Origin: Camellia lanceoleosa
Lineage: Eukaryota > Streptophyta > Magnoliopsida > Ericales > Theaceae
Assembly: GCA_025200525.1 (NCBI GenBank)
Contig: CM045761.1
Location: 78,459,551 to 78,523,550, forward strand
Direction of reading: 5' to 3'
DNA: 64,000 bases
Shown: one piece after another, positions 46,301 to 57,484 of the stretch
Numbering within the stretch: the first letter of the stretch is position 1
How the letters are laid out: every line of letters starts with the position of its first letter
Position numbers and translations under genes: made by a program
Notes under the pieces: model-generated
What the model was told of the DNA's origin: nothing
Seen by the model: only the letters and a program-made list of their open reading frames with translations
Database searches by the model: none

Positions 46301-47036
46301 CTTGAAGCTTTTCTTCACAAATGTTGAAGTTGTTGGTTCCTTGAGCTCCAAACCAGTCAAAAAACCTCAAGAACAAGCTCTGATCTTTGAGAACACCAAG
46401 GAAAGGTGAAAGACTAGGTGTTTAGGTGCAATAATGTGAACTAAAACACCTAGAACACAAAGGAAAAGAGAGAGATAGGATGTGTATCTATCCTAACCCT
46501 AAAACCAGAGCTTGGTCCTGCCTAAGAATGTATAAAATTTTGTAACCCTAAGCCAAGAAGAGGAGTGGTCCTCTTATAGGCAAGCCAAGCTTGCAAAGCT
46601 TACAAGCTAAGGCATCAAGGGCTCATCCCTCCATACACGTGTATGGAGGAAACAACAGTATACAACCTGTCGAAAATATCTCGAGAAAACAAGCTGTATA
46701 GGACGGCAGGCAAAATGGTCATTTTGCCAAAAGAGTGCCACCGGCACAATAGTGCCGACCGGCACAATATAGTGCGGTGGCAACACCATCCAGCCCGGTG
46801 GCCTCTAGCCACCGGTATGCGGGGATGCCTCACAAAGCATTCTCGCCTCAAAGGCAAAGCACAAGTGTTTGGTGCAAAACCAGACACAAAATAGCGATCA
46901 AGTTCGGAGGTCACGAGGCAAGCGCCAGAGCCGAGAACTCCGAACTCAAACAAATGCAAACATGGATAATCACCAAGTGTTCCAACGGTGGCGCCCAAGT
47001 CTTGAGGACGGTCAAAAATGGGGTGTCTCGGTTGCC
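43316..47036 (-). repeat. Nested element 3' LTR (inverted)
   Basis: On the minus strand it starts GAGACACCCCATTTTTGACC (near 47036) and ends ...GGGCGCGTCTACA (43316). The left end overlaps the host element's protease frame. It is very rich in CATGCA words. Confidence 0.75.
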
Positions 47037-50000
47037 CTCTTGATGTAACTCGAAAGTCATAACAATGACGAGTGAATGTCAAAGCCGAGACTAACATTTT
47101 TGACGAGGTCAAGACTTGGACAATCATGCAAGACAAACAAGGTATGCCCGGCAAGGCAAATGCAAGAGCGATGCAAGAAGCCGAGCATAACTTATGATCA
47201 TGCAAAGGAAGCATAATGAAGCACACATGCATGCTTATAAGCTAGCATATGCCAATCTACACTACAATGCGAAGGATGTAAGAGAATTATGCAATTCTCA
47301 AACGTCTCACACGGAGGATACAATACCCGGCGCTCGTCTGTTGCGCCGGCCTCAAATGAGCCGTACATACAATATCGTGCCTGCAAAGAGAGCAAACTTA
47401 ACAGGTACAATATTGTTAGCCACATGTATGGCAATGCGAAATGCAAAATGAAATGCAATATATACAAAGTGATGTATAAACAATGCAAATGATAATGCAA
47501 TGCAATTGAAACTAAGCAAACTACATGCAAAGCAATCGAATCGTGATCCAATCATGAGCAGTTCGAAACCACACATATGTCAAGTAGATTGATGGAAGTA
47601 GCAAGTCCGTCTACCATAGAACGATGTCTGAACTATGAGTGATGCAGACGGACACAAGAACAAGTATTGGGTGGAATGACATAAGTGGGGTGACTACCCG
47701 CTGGGGAGAGAATAATGATCCTAATGCCGGATGCAACAATTACACTACAATGTAATATATACAATGGACATGGCGCGCGGGCCAAACCGTATCTCGCTTT
47801 GGAAAGGCATGCACACATACAAGCCTTGGCGTGAAAAGGGCACATACCAATGCAATGATATTTATAGAAGATGCATGACATATGCATTATACTACAATGA
47901 TGATGCATGACATATGCATGTTTTTGTTTTGAATTTTTTTTTGAAATGCATGACATATGCAATAGTATTAATGATGCATGAAATGCAATTCTCCCAGCAG
48001 GCGATATACTAGACATGCCCTCAACCTATGGGGCTTCCATCTCCAGACTTTAGTCTCGGAAATCTCAAACCTTTGCGTTCTAGGCATAAGCCGTTCAAAC
48101 TCTAGTTTTCACCGTCCCCATTGGTCTCCTTAGTGAAGGTTTTGCCACCTCCAGGATTTAAGGTCTCCTAGACCGCGTGTTTAAGGTCTCGCCCGGACCA
48201 TCGTGTGAAATGCAAAATGAGGCACACATACCTTATTTGATGGAAAATGGACAATGAAATGCAAAATGAGGCACACATACCTCATTTGATGGAAAATTCG
48301 TGAATCAAATGAATCTTATAAAAGACAAAAGGATACAAAAGGATATAGTCTTTGCTTGAATTTTCTTGCACTTTCTTGAGCTATGAAGACCCAAAACTCT
48401 GCCTCGGGTCTTTTAAAATAGGGTTTTAAACTTCCACCCGATTGAAATTCCTCGATCCCATCTTCGGTTGACTACCATATACACATTAAAAACATGCACA
48501 CATGCTAGAATTGCTTTGCAACGCTATGTTACTTCTGATTCATTTAAGCTCATCCTCCCAAGCATATGAGGACACCGGCGTTTCCGTGGCGGATGGTTGG
48601 CATTCTGACTTAGTTTATTTGATATTCCACGAATATTGATGCTATATCTTGATGCATTTGAAGATGGATCCCGGCCAGGCCATTGAATTTTCTTTTCTTG
48701 TACTTTTTCTTTTGGTAGATACTTATGTACTTGAAAGATTATATGATGAAACAAACTTTTTATCGAAAAAGAATGTTATATTTGTACATTTCATACTTTG
48801 CATTGCATGGCGTCATATTACACCTCAAATGTAAATGAAATTGATCTTGTCGACAATTGTGAAACACACTCGGATGTCCCAAATTTTCCCTTTCCTTCTC
48901 TTGCTTTGCGGATGTAGCTTTTGGAAGAGGATGGGAATTGATACTCACATCGCTCGGCCCTCGGGCTCGGTTTTCTCTCAAAAACCCTTTTCTCACTTTT
49001 CTCTCAACTTACTTCTCTATTCTTTATTCTCTCATTTTTATTTTGACCAACATGAAAGTTGGATAACATGCTTATTCGATTTTGATTTGAAAATCACTTT
49101 TGGGTCCAAACATGGTCCAATTTTGAAAATGAAATAGTTTTAGAAAATTAGTCAACCTTAGTGAAAATTTTCAAAAACTATTTTTTGCTGATGACAAATC
49201 AATTGGTGGTTATTGGATTCGGAGAGGGCAAAAGTGATCAAAACCATGATGGGAATCAAGCCTTCGTAGTTCGGTTAAGGTACACTCGGGTATTTCGAGC
49301 TATGTTTTTCTTTTCCTTTCTTTTTTCCTTTTGCACTTTCATTTTTATTTCTTTTATTTTTTTTTTGCTCTTTTCTTTTCTTTTTTGTATTTGTGTATCT
49401 TTGAATTTCTTTCTCTTTTTCTCTTTTTTCATTCTTTTCTTTGCTCTAAGCCTCTCAAAGGTAAAAGTGTAGCTTTGTTCATGCCAAATGGTTTTGAGAT
49501 TGAATTTGTTTTTGAAAGTTTTTAAGAAAGCGACAAATCATTTGCGTTGAAGATATGATTTCATTCATTAAAAGCTTAGCGGCCTCTCTCTCTCTCAAAA
49601 TGATCAAAATTTTATTTATGAAAAGTTAGGTCATCATAACGATGTGATTTGTCAACTATTTGAAAGACAAAATGGTGTTTGAGTTCGATTACATACTTGC
49701 GATATCCGTGTCCTCAAAATCCAACAAGCGAGTGGTGATGGACTTATTTGAGGTAGGCGGGAGGATAACCTCGTTGTCAATCAAGTCTTTGCCTTGGACA
49801 ATGTTGCTTGTTCATTCCCATAGTCGGCATCCACTTTCATCTTACCTTTGTCTCGGCCTCGGCTGGTCTAGAACTTGGTTTCTTTGCGTCGTTGCCATAG
49901 TTGGAGGCCATCCATAGGCGAGATCCGCCGGATCTTTGAAGATCACCTATCATTCCCATTAGTTCAAATGTAGTAGGCACAATACCACTACTAAGAGATA
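47037..50000 (-). other. Interior of the nested element, no coding recognised
   Basis: Purine-rich AAGAGGGCAACC on the minus strand near 47037-47050 is a polypurine-tract candidate. Three copies of ATGCATGACATATGCA start at 47871, 47903 and 47946. The stretch 48940-49050 matches, inverted, the sequence at 55880-55990 beside the DUF7745-like gene. The T-rich frames at 49160-49525 are low complexity. No retroviral-type domain is readable. Confidence 0.55.
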
Positions 50001-52590
50001 CACTCTAAATATGTTGGGGTAGGGTTTCCCTGTCCTATAACCTAACATCGGGTAAGCAACTTTGTCCTAGTTTGGAATGGTCACTATGGATTCGACTATG
50101 CACTAGGTCGGGTTTGTGTTTCATGCCTTGACAAGATGGCCAACACGGTGTCCTAGGCACACCAATGCACATGCAATGCAAAGAAACACATAAGTGCGTC
50201 AAAGCAGGATATATCTGAACCAAAGAGGTAGTGCTAAATATTTTAAAATGGAAGTGGTCTTGGCTCGGAGCTTAGTGCGATCGGGGAAGGTCGACTATAA
50301 GTGATATCCATTTTTGAAAACTTTATGCGTTCTTATTCCGGTTATTAGCCTAGAAATAGACTAGATTTCCTAACTTGAAATAAACATTGCATATCCGTTC
50401 GTTTTGAAAACAATTTTCGATTTCAATGAGTTGTGCGGTTTATCACGTAAGAACATTCACACGCATGTGGTATGCTAAAGCGTAAAACTTACATCGTACT
50501 CTGCAAAACAACAACCGGTTAGCAAACATGCATGACCTAGTTCATGTTAGGTGGCTAATGCAACGAGCATAGATGTAATCGGCAATTTGGAATTGAAGAT
50601 TGCAATGCAATAACAAATGCATGGATGCCGCATGCATTGCATAAGTATGCTAAAATAAATGCCCTAATCTACCATCAGCGGGTAAATAAAAGGGATAGAA
50701 AGAAATGGGGTTTGGACTCGGAGGGACCAAAAGAATAATACAAATTAATTAACTACATAAGCTAATTAAATATTACAAATTCACTAAATTAATTAACAAA
50801 TTAACTAATTAATTAAGCGATAAATGCCTCGGGAAGAGGATTGCCTACATGCATGGCAATGTGATTCAAGGTATTTATGCACTATACACACCCTTTATCA
50901 TGTTATTGACTCAAGAGGGCATGTGCCTCGATTCCCGGACCACCAATCGTGCATTTCCATGCATGATGGCCCAAGGAACAAAGTGCAACTTTGATTTCAA
51001 ATGCATGCTATGCAAACAAGCAAACAAGGGTGATCGACCTCCATCATACTTCACTTCAAGAGGCCAAACATGCATGCTCATGTGATGCAACTCTAAGCAT
51101 GTTATCTAACATGCAACATGGACTATGCAATATGTTCATGCAAAGGGTTCAAGCAAGCATGCAAGGTAAGCATGCAAACCAATGGAAGGATGGTCTTATA
51201 CATGAATTAGGCAACTCAAATAGTCCTAAAATCAGTGGCCAAAATGTCTAGACATGAGGACTAAACAAACACACACACATGCAAGTGTTATGGTCCAAAT
51301 CCAAGGCATAAACATGGCAACTCTCAAGCACACTTAAAGAGACCAAACATAGAAAGAGCATGCATTGTAAAGCTCTGAAATACATGCAAAGCATGGTGCC
51401 AAATGCACTAAACAACTAAAACAGGTTTTAGTATGTCTGGCATCTAAGAGGCTTGAAATCAAAGGCATGCAAAATGGCCAAAACATGGAGTATTCAACAC
51501 ATGCTTTTAAAGCATTAAAACAACTAAGGTAAGCATACAAGCAAATGAAATAGCATGCTAGGTGGTTCCAAACCATCAAAATAAAGCAAGCATGGCATGC
51601 TACATTCATGCTCTTGAGGCCAACAAGCCAAATGCAAAGGAGCTATGGAATACAAGTCATGGTTGACCTAAACAACCATGGACAGACCTCCTACATGGAA
51701 AAATAAGCATACAAGCTTCAAGGATCTAAGCCTAAAACATGCTAGAAACAAAGGCACACTACCTAGACATGTTAAGGGACTATTATGGCATTACAAAGCA
51801 ACCATGCAAAACATGCAAGGAGTACTAAAACCAACTTAGAAATATGTTATATCATGGCAATATAAGCATGAAAAACAAACCAAACATGCTCAACACACAA
51901 CCAAACATGGTGCTCCTTTGGAAGCCAAAACTTGTCCTTTTCAAGGACATCAAGGAGAGGGGGTGGTCCTCTCCTTCTTGAGACTCTAAGGCATCATCTT
52001 CACCACTGAAATCCCTCAAGATTTCAGTGGTGAAGAGATCCTAACACCAAAGTGTGGGGTCCTTAACAAGATAGAACAAAAAAGGGCCTTTTCAAGGGCT
52101 AAGGATGGTCAAACTTGCTCAAACCACAAAACACTCTTAATAAACAATAAAGAGGCTTAAAAAACAGAACTTTTATGTGTTATAGACTAAGCACAAAAAT
52201 TGTTTTAAACTAGGCAAAAATGGAGTGCAAAAATGGGGTAAATAAAGTAAGTTTCTTTTGAAGTTGTTGGTTCCTTGAGCTCCAAACCAGTCAAAAAACC
52301 TCAAGAACAAGCTCTGATCTTTGAGAACACCAAGGAAAGGTGAAAGACTAGGTGTTTAGGTGCAATAATGTGAACTAAAACACCTAGAACACAAAGGAAA
52401 AGAGAGAGATAGGATGTGTATCTATCCTAGTATAAAATTTTGTAACCCTAAGCCAAAACTTACAAGCTATGGGATGCCTCACAAAGCATTCCTTGCCCTC
52501 AAAGGCAAAGCACAAGTGTTTGGTGCAAAACCGGACACAGTCAAGTTCGGAGGTAGTCTTGAGGACGGTCAAAAATGGGGATGGGGGTTG
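50001..52590 (-). repeat. Nested element 5' LTR and leader, heavily deleted
   Basis: Collinear with 43316-47036 but shorter by many small blocks. Retained parts are almost identical: about two substitutions in the ~500 bases compared between 44745-45240 and 50849-51345. The end of the LTR and the primer site are missing in one deletion with a GAT microhomology (near 50215). Leader DNA (50001-50215) matches 38630-38950 inverted. Confidence 0.75.
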
Positions 52591-52639
52591 GTTTCCATGA
52601 TGAATTTGATTCCATCGGGTGTGCTTATTTATTAAACCT

Positions 52640-53030
52640 TTTTTCTTTCTTTCTTTTCTTTCTTTCTTTCTTTCTTATTATATATATATATATATTATAT
52701 TATATATAAAAAATTTAATTGGAAACTCTCTTTTGAGAGCTTGAAATTATTGTGAAAGAGCTTCTATCTATTTATAAGAAAAAATTCTTCCAAAAAACTC
52801 AAGAAATCTATGTGGGATTCAATCAGTTCTCCTTTCAATTAAATTATTTGAAATAAAATCATATGGAGGAATATTAAATATTTGATTTCATCTTCCAAAA
52901 TTGAAATTAATAGGACAAATATTTAAGATTATTTAATATTTTTAATATTTTTAATTTATAATTTTATTACTTATATTTTTATTTAAATATAATTTTAATC
53001 ATTGCCTTTAATGGACGCTTTATTAAAAGA
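52640..53030. other. AT-rich block with (TTTC)n and (AT)n
   Basis: A CTTT repeat, an AT run (52678-52710) and very AT-rich DNA separate the nested element from the resuming gypsy pol. This may be another small insertion, but its ends are not identified. Confidence 0.4.
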
Positions 53031-53690
53031 TTTCAAAAAGATTAAGGAAGAGGTCACCAGACTTTCCGCATATTGATGAGTTAGTGGACTTCTGGGCATG
53101 CTTCACTTTCATTCATGGATGTTGGGTTAAGAATCTTTGGAGCTACTTATCAGCGCGACCACAATATTGCATGACATGATCCACAAAGAGGTTGAGGTGT
53201 ATGTGGACGACATGATTGCTTGCAAAAGTTCTTTCAAAAAATCAAGGCCATCTTAGAAATGCCACCGAAAAGAGAGGTGCGAGGCTTTTACGGGTAAAGT
53301 GCAATTCATAAGGCGGTTTATCTCAAAATTAACCTTGACTTGTGAACCACTTTTTGGCCTCTGAAGAAAGAAATGATGACAAAGTGGAGAGCCATCTACT
53401 TTGAGCAAGGCTTTGGTTTAGCTCACTCCGTAATGTTGGTTTCACGACTCGATCCCATCAAATATCCTCTAGCCTTCAAACTCCGATTCAAAGTCTCGAA
53501 CAGCAAGGCGGTTGGACATCATCGGGGACTCGAACCTTGTTGTGTCTCAAGCAAAAGGGAAGGTCAAAGAAAGAAGATGATGATGTATCACCGGACCTTG
53601 GATTTGTTAATTCCTCGGTTTGAGAAGCTAAACTTTGCTCATCTACTCAACTCTATCTTCATGATATATAGATGAGGTTCAAGAAAACCC
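53031..53690 (+). pseudogene. Gypsy reverse transcriptase and RNase H remnants
   Basis: The RT pieces read FPHIDELVD, then after a deletion GATYQR and DMIHKEVEVYVDDMIACKS with the catalytic YVDD. A short VRGF..VQFI..F segment follows. RNase H is readable as RAIYFEQGFGL and YPLAFKLRFKVSN (53390-53520). Blocks that normally lie between these motifs are absent and frames change repeatedly. The RT N-terminus is missing, through the nested insertion or a deletion. Confidence 0.85.
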
Positions 53691-54605
53691 CTGTATTACG
53701 ACATTTGGAATTTCAGCGCCTAATGGAGGCCATCCACGATGCCACAAATGTCAAATTCATGCAAATCGCAACCGCCATGGATCGGCCACTCCAAAGGGGT
53801 CGAATGGACATGAGTTCATCCTGGTTGCGATAGATTATTTCACGAAGTGGGTCAAGGCCCAATCTTATGTGGTGTTGAAAGCTTCACATGTTGCGAAGTT
53901 TATCAGAAACAACATCATCTGTCGCTACGGAGTCCCAAACGAGATAATTTCAGATAACGGTTCCCACTTCAAGAAGGAAGTGATTGACTTGTTAGAAAAA
54001 TACAATGTGGCTTTTCATAAGTCATCCACATATCGGCCGCAAACCAATGGAGCGGTTGAGGTCGCCAACAAGAACATCAAACACATATTGCAAAAGATGG
54101 TGGAAACCTACCGTGGCGGCGGATAAAGTGGTTGCTCACGTGAGACTCTGGGACTTCAATCAGAACTTCTACTGGGGCAACTCTGTATTCATTAGTTTAT
54201 GGGATGGAGGCCGTTCTACCTATCGAAATTGAGGTTCTGTCTTTGCGAGTATTGGCTGAGTGTTAAATAGCCGAAGCAGATTAGCAGCAGAGCAGGTTTG
54301 AGGAACTCATGCTCTTTGATTAGAGAAGACTGAAAGCACTGTACCATGTTCAAGGTTATCAGCGCAAAATTGCCTGGGCTTTCAACAAGAAAGTTAAGTC
54401 CAGGAATCTAAAAGAAGGAGATTTGGTGCTCAAGGACAATCGAGCTCCCATCCATGACCCAAGGGGCAAGTTCAGACCCAATTGGACTGGTCCCTACATC
54501 ATTAAGTCTATCTAGTCAGGTGGAGCTGTGGTTCTGATGGATCTAGATGGCCTAGAGTTCTCACAACTGATTAATATGGACAAGTTGAAGAAATATTACT
54601 CTTGA
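53691..54605 (+). pseudogene. Gypsy integrase and C-terminal region
   Basis: KCQIHA-like zinc-binding remnant near 53745, then the catalytic core: EFILVAIDYFTKWVKAQ, IICRYGVPNEIISDNGSHF and HKSSTYRPQTNGAVEVANKN (53810-54126), with D, D and E residues of the DDE triad visible. Afterwards, in other frames, come YSLVYGMEAVLPIEIE, FNKKVKSRNLKEGDLVLK and FRPNWTGPYIIKS, ending LKKYYS at 54605. Integrase would insert the element's DNA. A stop and frameshift at about 54124 and later ones disable it. Confidence 0.9.
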
Positions 54606-55239
54606 GAGGCTCGTTAGGCCAAAAACCCGAAAGGACGACCTAGGCAAAACTTAGAGCACAAAAAAATTTGAAATTATAAAAACTGAGCTTGCAAGGTTCA
54701 AAACCCGCAAAGGGCGGCCTTGGCAAAATTTAGAGCGTAAAAGAAGAGTGAAAATACTCGAGTGAACCTGAGCCTGAACTACGTAAGGCTTGATTCCCAT
54801 CTTTGGGATCGTGAGCCAACTTCTGCAACTTCACCATAAAGTTAGATAAACTTTCCCGATCAACTTTGTCCATTTGATCATCTCGGTCATCTTTGTCTAT
54901 CGACCATCATCGTGATCTCCGGTCGGTGCTTTTGGACTAGGCAACTTTCCGTTCTTTGCAGGCAAGGTCGCGGTACTATTCGACTAGTCGTCCAGTCTTT
55001 ATGATACTAATGAGACTAGGAACTTTCCGTTGTTGTGCTTGATCTTTGTAGTACTATTCAGACTAGGGGCAACTTTCCAGTTGCTAGGATCTGGGGTTGT
55101 GCATCTCAGTGACAGATCTCAGGCGTGTTCAGTTCTGATCCATATCGAAAATGGTTTTGAAAAGTTTTAATAAAAGTTGACTTTGTTCAAATTAATCATT
55201 TTACAACTTAGACCATTTTTGGACCAAAGTGGAAAATTT
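54606..55239. other. Untranslated gypsy region between integrase and antisense genes
   Basis: Repeats of a CAAAACCCGCAAAGGGCGGCC-like unit (54620-54730) and three GACTAGG..AACTTTCC units (54930-55075). No coding seen. Confidence 0.6.
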
Positions 55240-56627
55240 TCAGTACCCATAACCTTCAATTTCATTGATATCAATACAGAGTTCTCCTGCTCTTGCATAC
55301 AAATTGAAGTTGTTTTTTATTACATTCATAAAGAAAACTTGAAATCTTGGTAAAAGCAATAAATGGGGCATAGATAAGTCGGTGTCCCACGCCCCCTCCG
55401 GTAGGGTCGAAACCTCGATGCCAAATTGGGCCCAATCTGCCTCTTCATTGAGCCAATCCAAGCACTCGTCGGACAAAGTACAACCGAAAGTGGGGCGGGG
55501 CTAGGAGCTCTCTAGTCTCCATCTTTGTTGCATCTGTAAGGCAGGCGCCGGAGGAATCTGAGGATACTCTATCCTCTGGTGGGCAAGTCTGATCATGACG
55601 TATTTGGGCAACCGACGGAAAGTAGAACACACAGTGAGTCAGACCAATAAACTGGATCCCGGTCTGCCGGGACATGCTATAGCTCATTGCCGGGAGATTG
55701 AGCCAAGAACAGCGCAAAGCAATGCGATTTGCCGACAAATCGCACATCCAGTTGAACCACCATCCCTCATCAAAGGGCATCGACTAGGCGTTGTCGAAAG
55801 AAATAGCCGCGAGCTGAGTAGGCGGGGCAAGAGTCCACAACCTGCAATTTATCCATCAACCATACCTGGGGAGGAATGAAAAATGAGAGAATAAAGAATA
55901 AAGAGATGTACGATGAGAGAAAAATGAGGAAAGGGTTTTGTGTGAAAAAAACCAAGCCCGAGAGCTGAGTGACGTGAGCAATATATATGTAAGATTGGGT
56001 GGGAAACATTACCTACAGCAGTAGTGGACTCTCCGCAAATCTGGTCGTCTCCTGGCGATAGAAAGCATCTAGCCCATCAGTGTCTCGGCCAATGTCATGG
56101 TGATGCAGCTCTTTCCTTCCTTCAAGCCTTGAGCGACTTCAATCAGACGAATGCTAGATCCACTAAAGCCTGGGGCAAGAAAAAAGTGAGATAGCATGCA
56201 CAAGCAAAGGGTGTGTTGCCGAAAACCTTGCCAATAATGGTTGCCGATCCAGGCATCGAGCGATGAATCGGTAGAGGATGTCCAGTTCCCCACTGCAGAT
56301 CAGAGACCGAGCGTCATGCATGGTGAGCCCACACATCCGCCCTAAAGCTTGGGCATGGCCGAAGCGAAACTGAGGCAAAATTTCTTCTTGGCTTTCAGAT
56401 TCCATCAAAACTTGAAAATCTTCGAAACATACCTCTTGCCCGCCGAAGCTAAAAACATGTGTTACTAGGTTCCAAAACCTCGCCGCGGCATGAAGGAAGG
56501 GAAGGTGCAGCGGAGTATGGCTCAACATGAATAGTACATTCAAGCCGAAGCCCCGGAAGTTCAACTTGTCCGAGCCATCTAGAGAGGCGATCCAAGCTGT
56601 GAGATTTTCGATGAGAAACGCCTCCAT
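55240..56627 (-). pseudogene. Antisense DUF7745-like gene
   Basis: Minus-strand gene opposite to gypsy pol. It starts MEAFLIENLTAWIASLDGSD at 56627, then HTPLHLPFLHAAARFW, HVFSFGGQEVCFEDFQVLME and GLTMHDARSLICSGELDIL. A later exon (about 56170 to 56013) has LIEVAQGLKEGK and, after a frame change, FYRQETTRFAESPLLL. Then VWLMDKLQV (about 55860) and FIGLTHCVFYFPSVAQIRHDQTCP (55560-55650). The order resembles the DUF7745 family found in plant genes and retroelement-linked open frames; function unknown. Frameshifts near 56075 and 55775 break it. One inferred intron (about 56175-56230) is very short. Confidence 0.6.
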
Positions 56628-56639
56628 TTTGATGCAAAA

Positions 56640-57484
56640 CTGAGATGAAATGAATCAACCACGGAGCTAGGACTTTTAAAGAGGATAAGGCACTGTTCGG
56701 GAGGACACGTGTCGACAAATTGGTGGCTTCCAAGCTAGGTGGCCGGCCGGCCACCTTTTATGGTAGGCCGGCCACCCCTCTCCCCTCCAATGCAAAAAGC
56801 TGGCCGGCCAACTCCCAAAGGTGGTCGGCCATGCTGCAAAGTGTGACTATGGCCCTGTTCTATCTTCTAGAAGGAAGTTCCTAGCATTTGCATGCATCGG
56901 GAGTGTCGAAGGCCTCCATTTCCCTCAGTTTCGGATGCGTTCCGTCACCCAGATCGTCCGAGATGCACTTTGTTTATAGAGTTGTCGTTAAGTCTTGCTT
57001 ATCGAGTTGTCGTTTTGTTTGCTGAGATGTCTTGTTTATCAAGTTGTTAAGTTTTGTCGAGCTGTTGAGTTTCGTGCATTGAGTTGTTACTTTTTGTTTA
57101 ATCAATTTTGTTGTGCCTTACTTATCGAGTTATCAACTTTGTTATGTTTTGCTTATCGAGTTGTAAACTTGCTAAGGTTTTGTTATTTCTTAGTAAGTTA
57201 GGTTGTTTAGTTTGTTGCGTCGGTTCACTACCTGACTTGGCAAATACACAATGCACATTTCCATTCAATCTCATTTTGGTGTAAAATGATGTGATGCGAT
57301 GCTAAGAACATAAAATACTAGACTTTTTCAAAAGCTGTTTCATTCCATCGTGCTTCCTTTGTTACAACATTTTTTACAACAAGGGTACAAGTTTTACAAA
57401 AAATAAAACTGCCTAACAATGTACAATATGCTACAACTACTAGTAAAAAGGTAAATAAAGTAGAGAACAACTGCATCAATGCTC
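56640..57484. other. Spacer between the two antisense genes
   Basis: Holds a perfect palindrome GGTGGCCGGCCGGCCACC (56739-56756) with more GGCCGGCC words also seen in the gypsy LTR, and at 56970-57200 a degenerate minisatellite of CGAGTTGT/TTATCGAGTTG units. It is probably promoter side of one gene and 3' side of the other. Confidence 0.6.

Larger units (their letters stand above)
43316..52590 (-). mobile_element. Nested minus-strand gypsy LTR element with non-coding interior
   Basis: Two LTR copies lie in the same inverted orientation (43316-47036 and about 50230-52590). Leader-like sequence lies inside the upstream one, and a purine-rich AAGAGGGCAAC lies just before the other, the right order for a minus-strand element. 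The ~3-kb interior (47037-50000) holds no recognisable gag or pol, so this is a large non-autonomous derivative. A left-flank GATTC (43311-43315) may recur at 52608-52612 as target duplication, but the right LTR end is decayed. Confidence 0.7.

Noticed and set aside
49161..49525. Phe-rich open frames
   Set aside because: T-rich low-complexity DNA in the non-coding interior of a retroelement.
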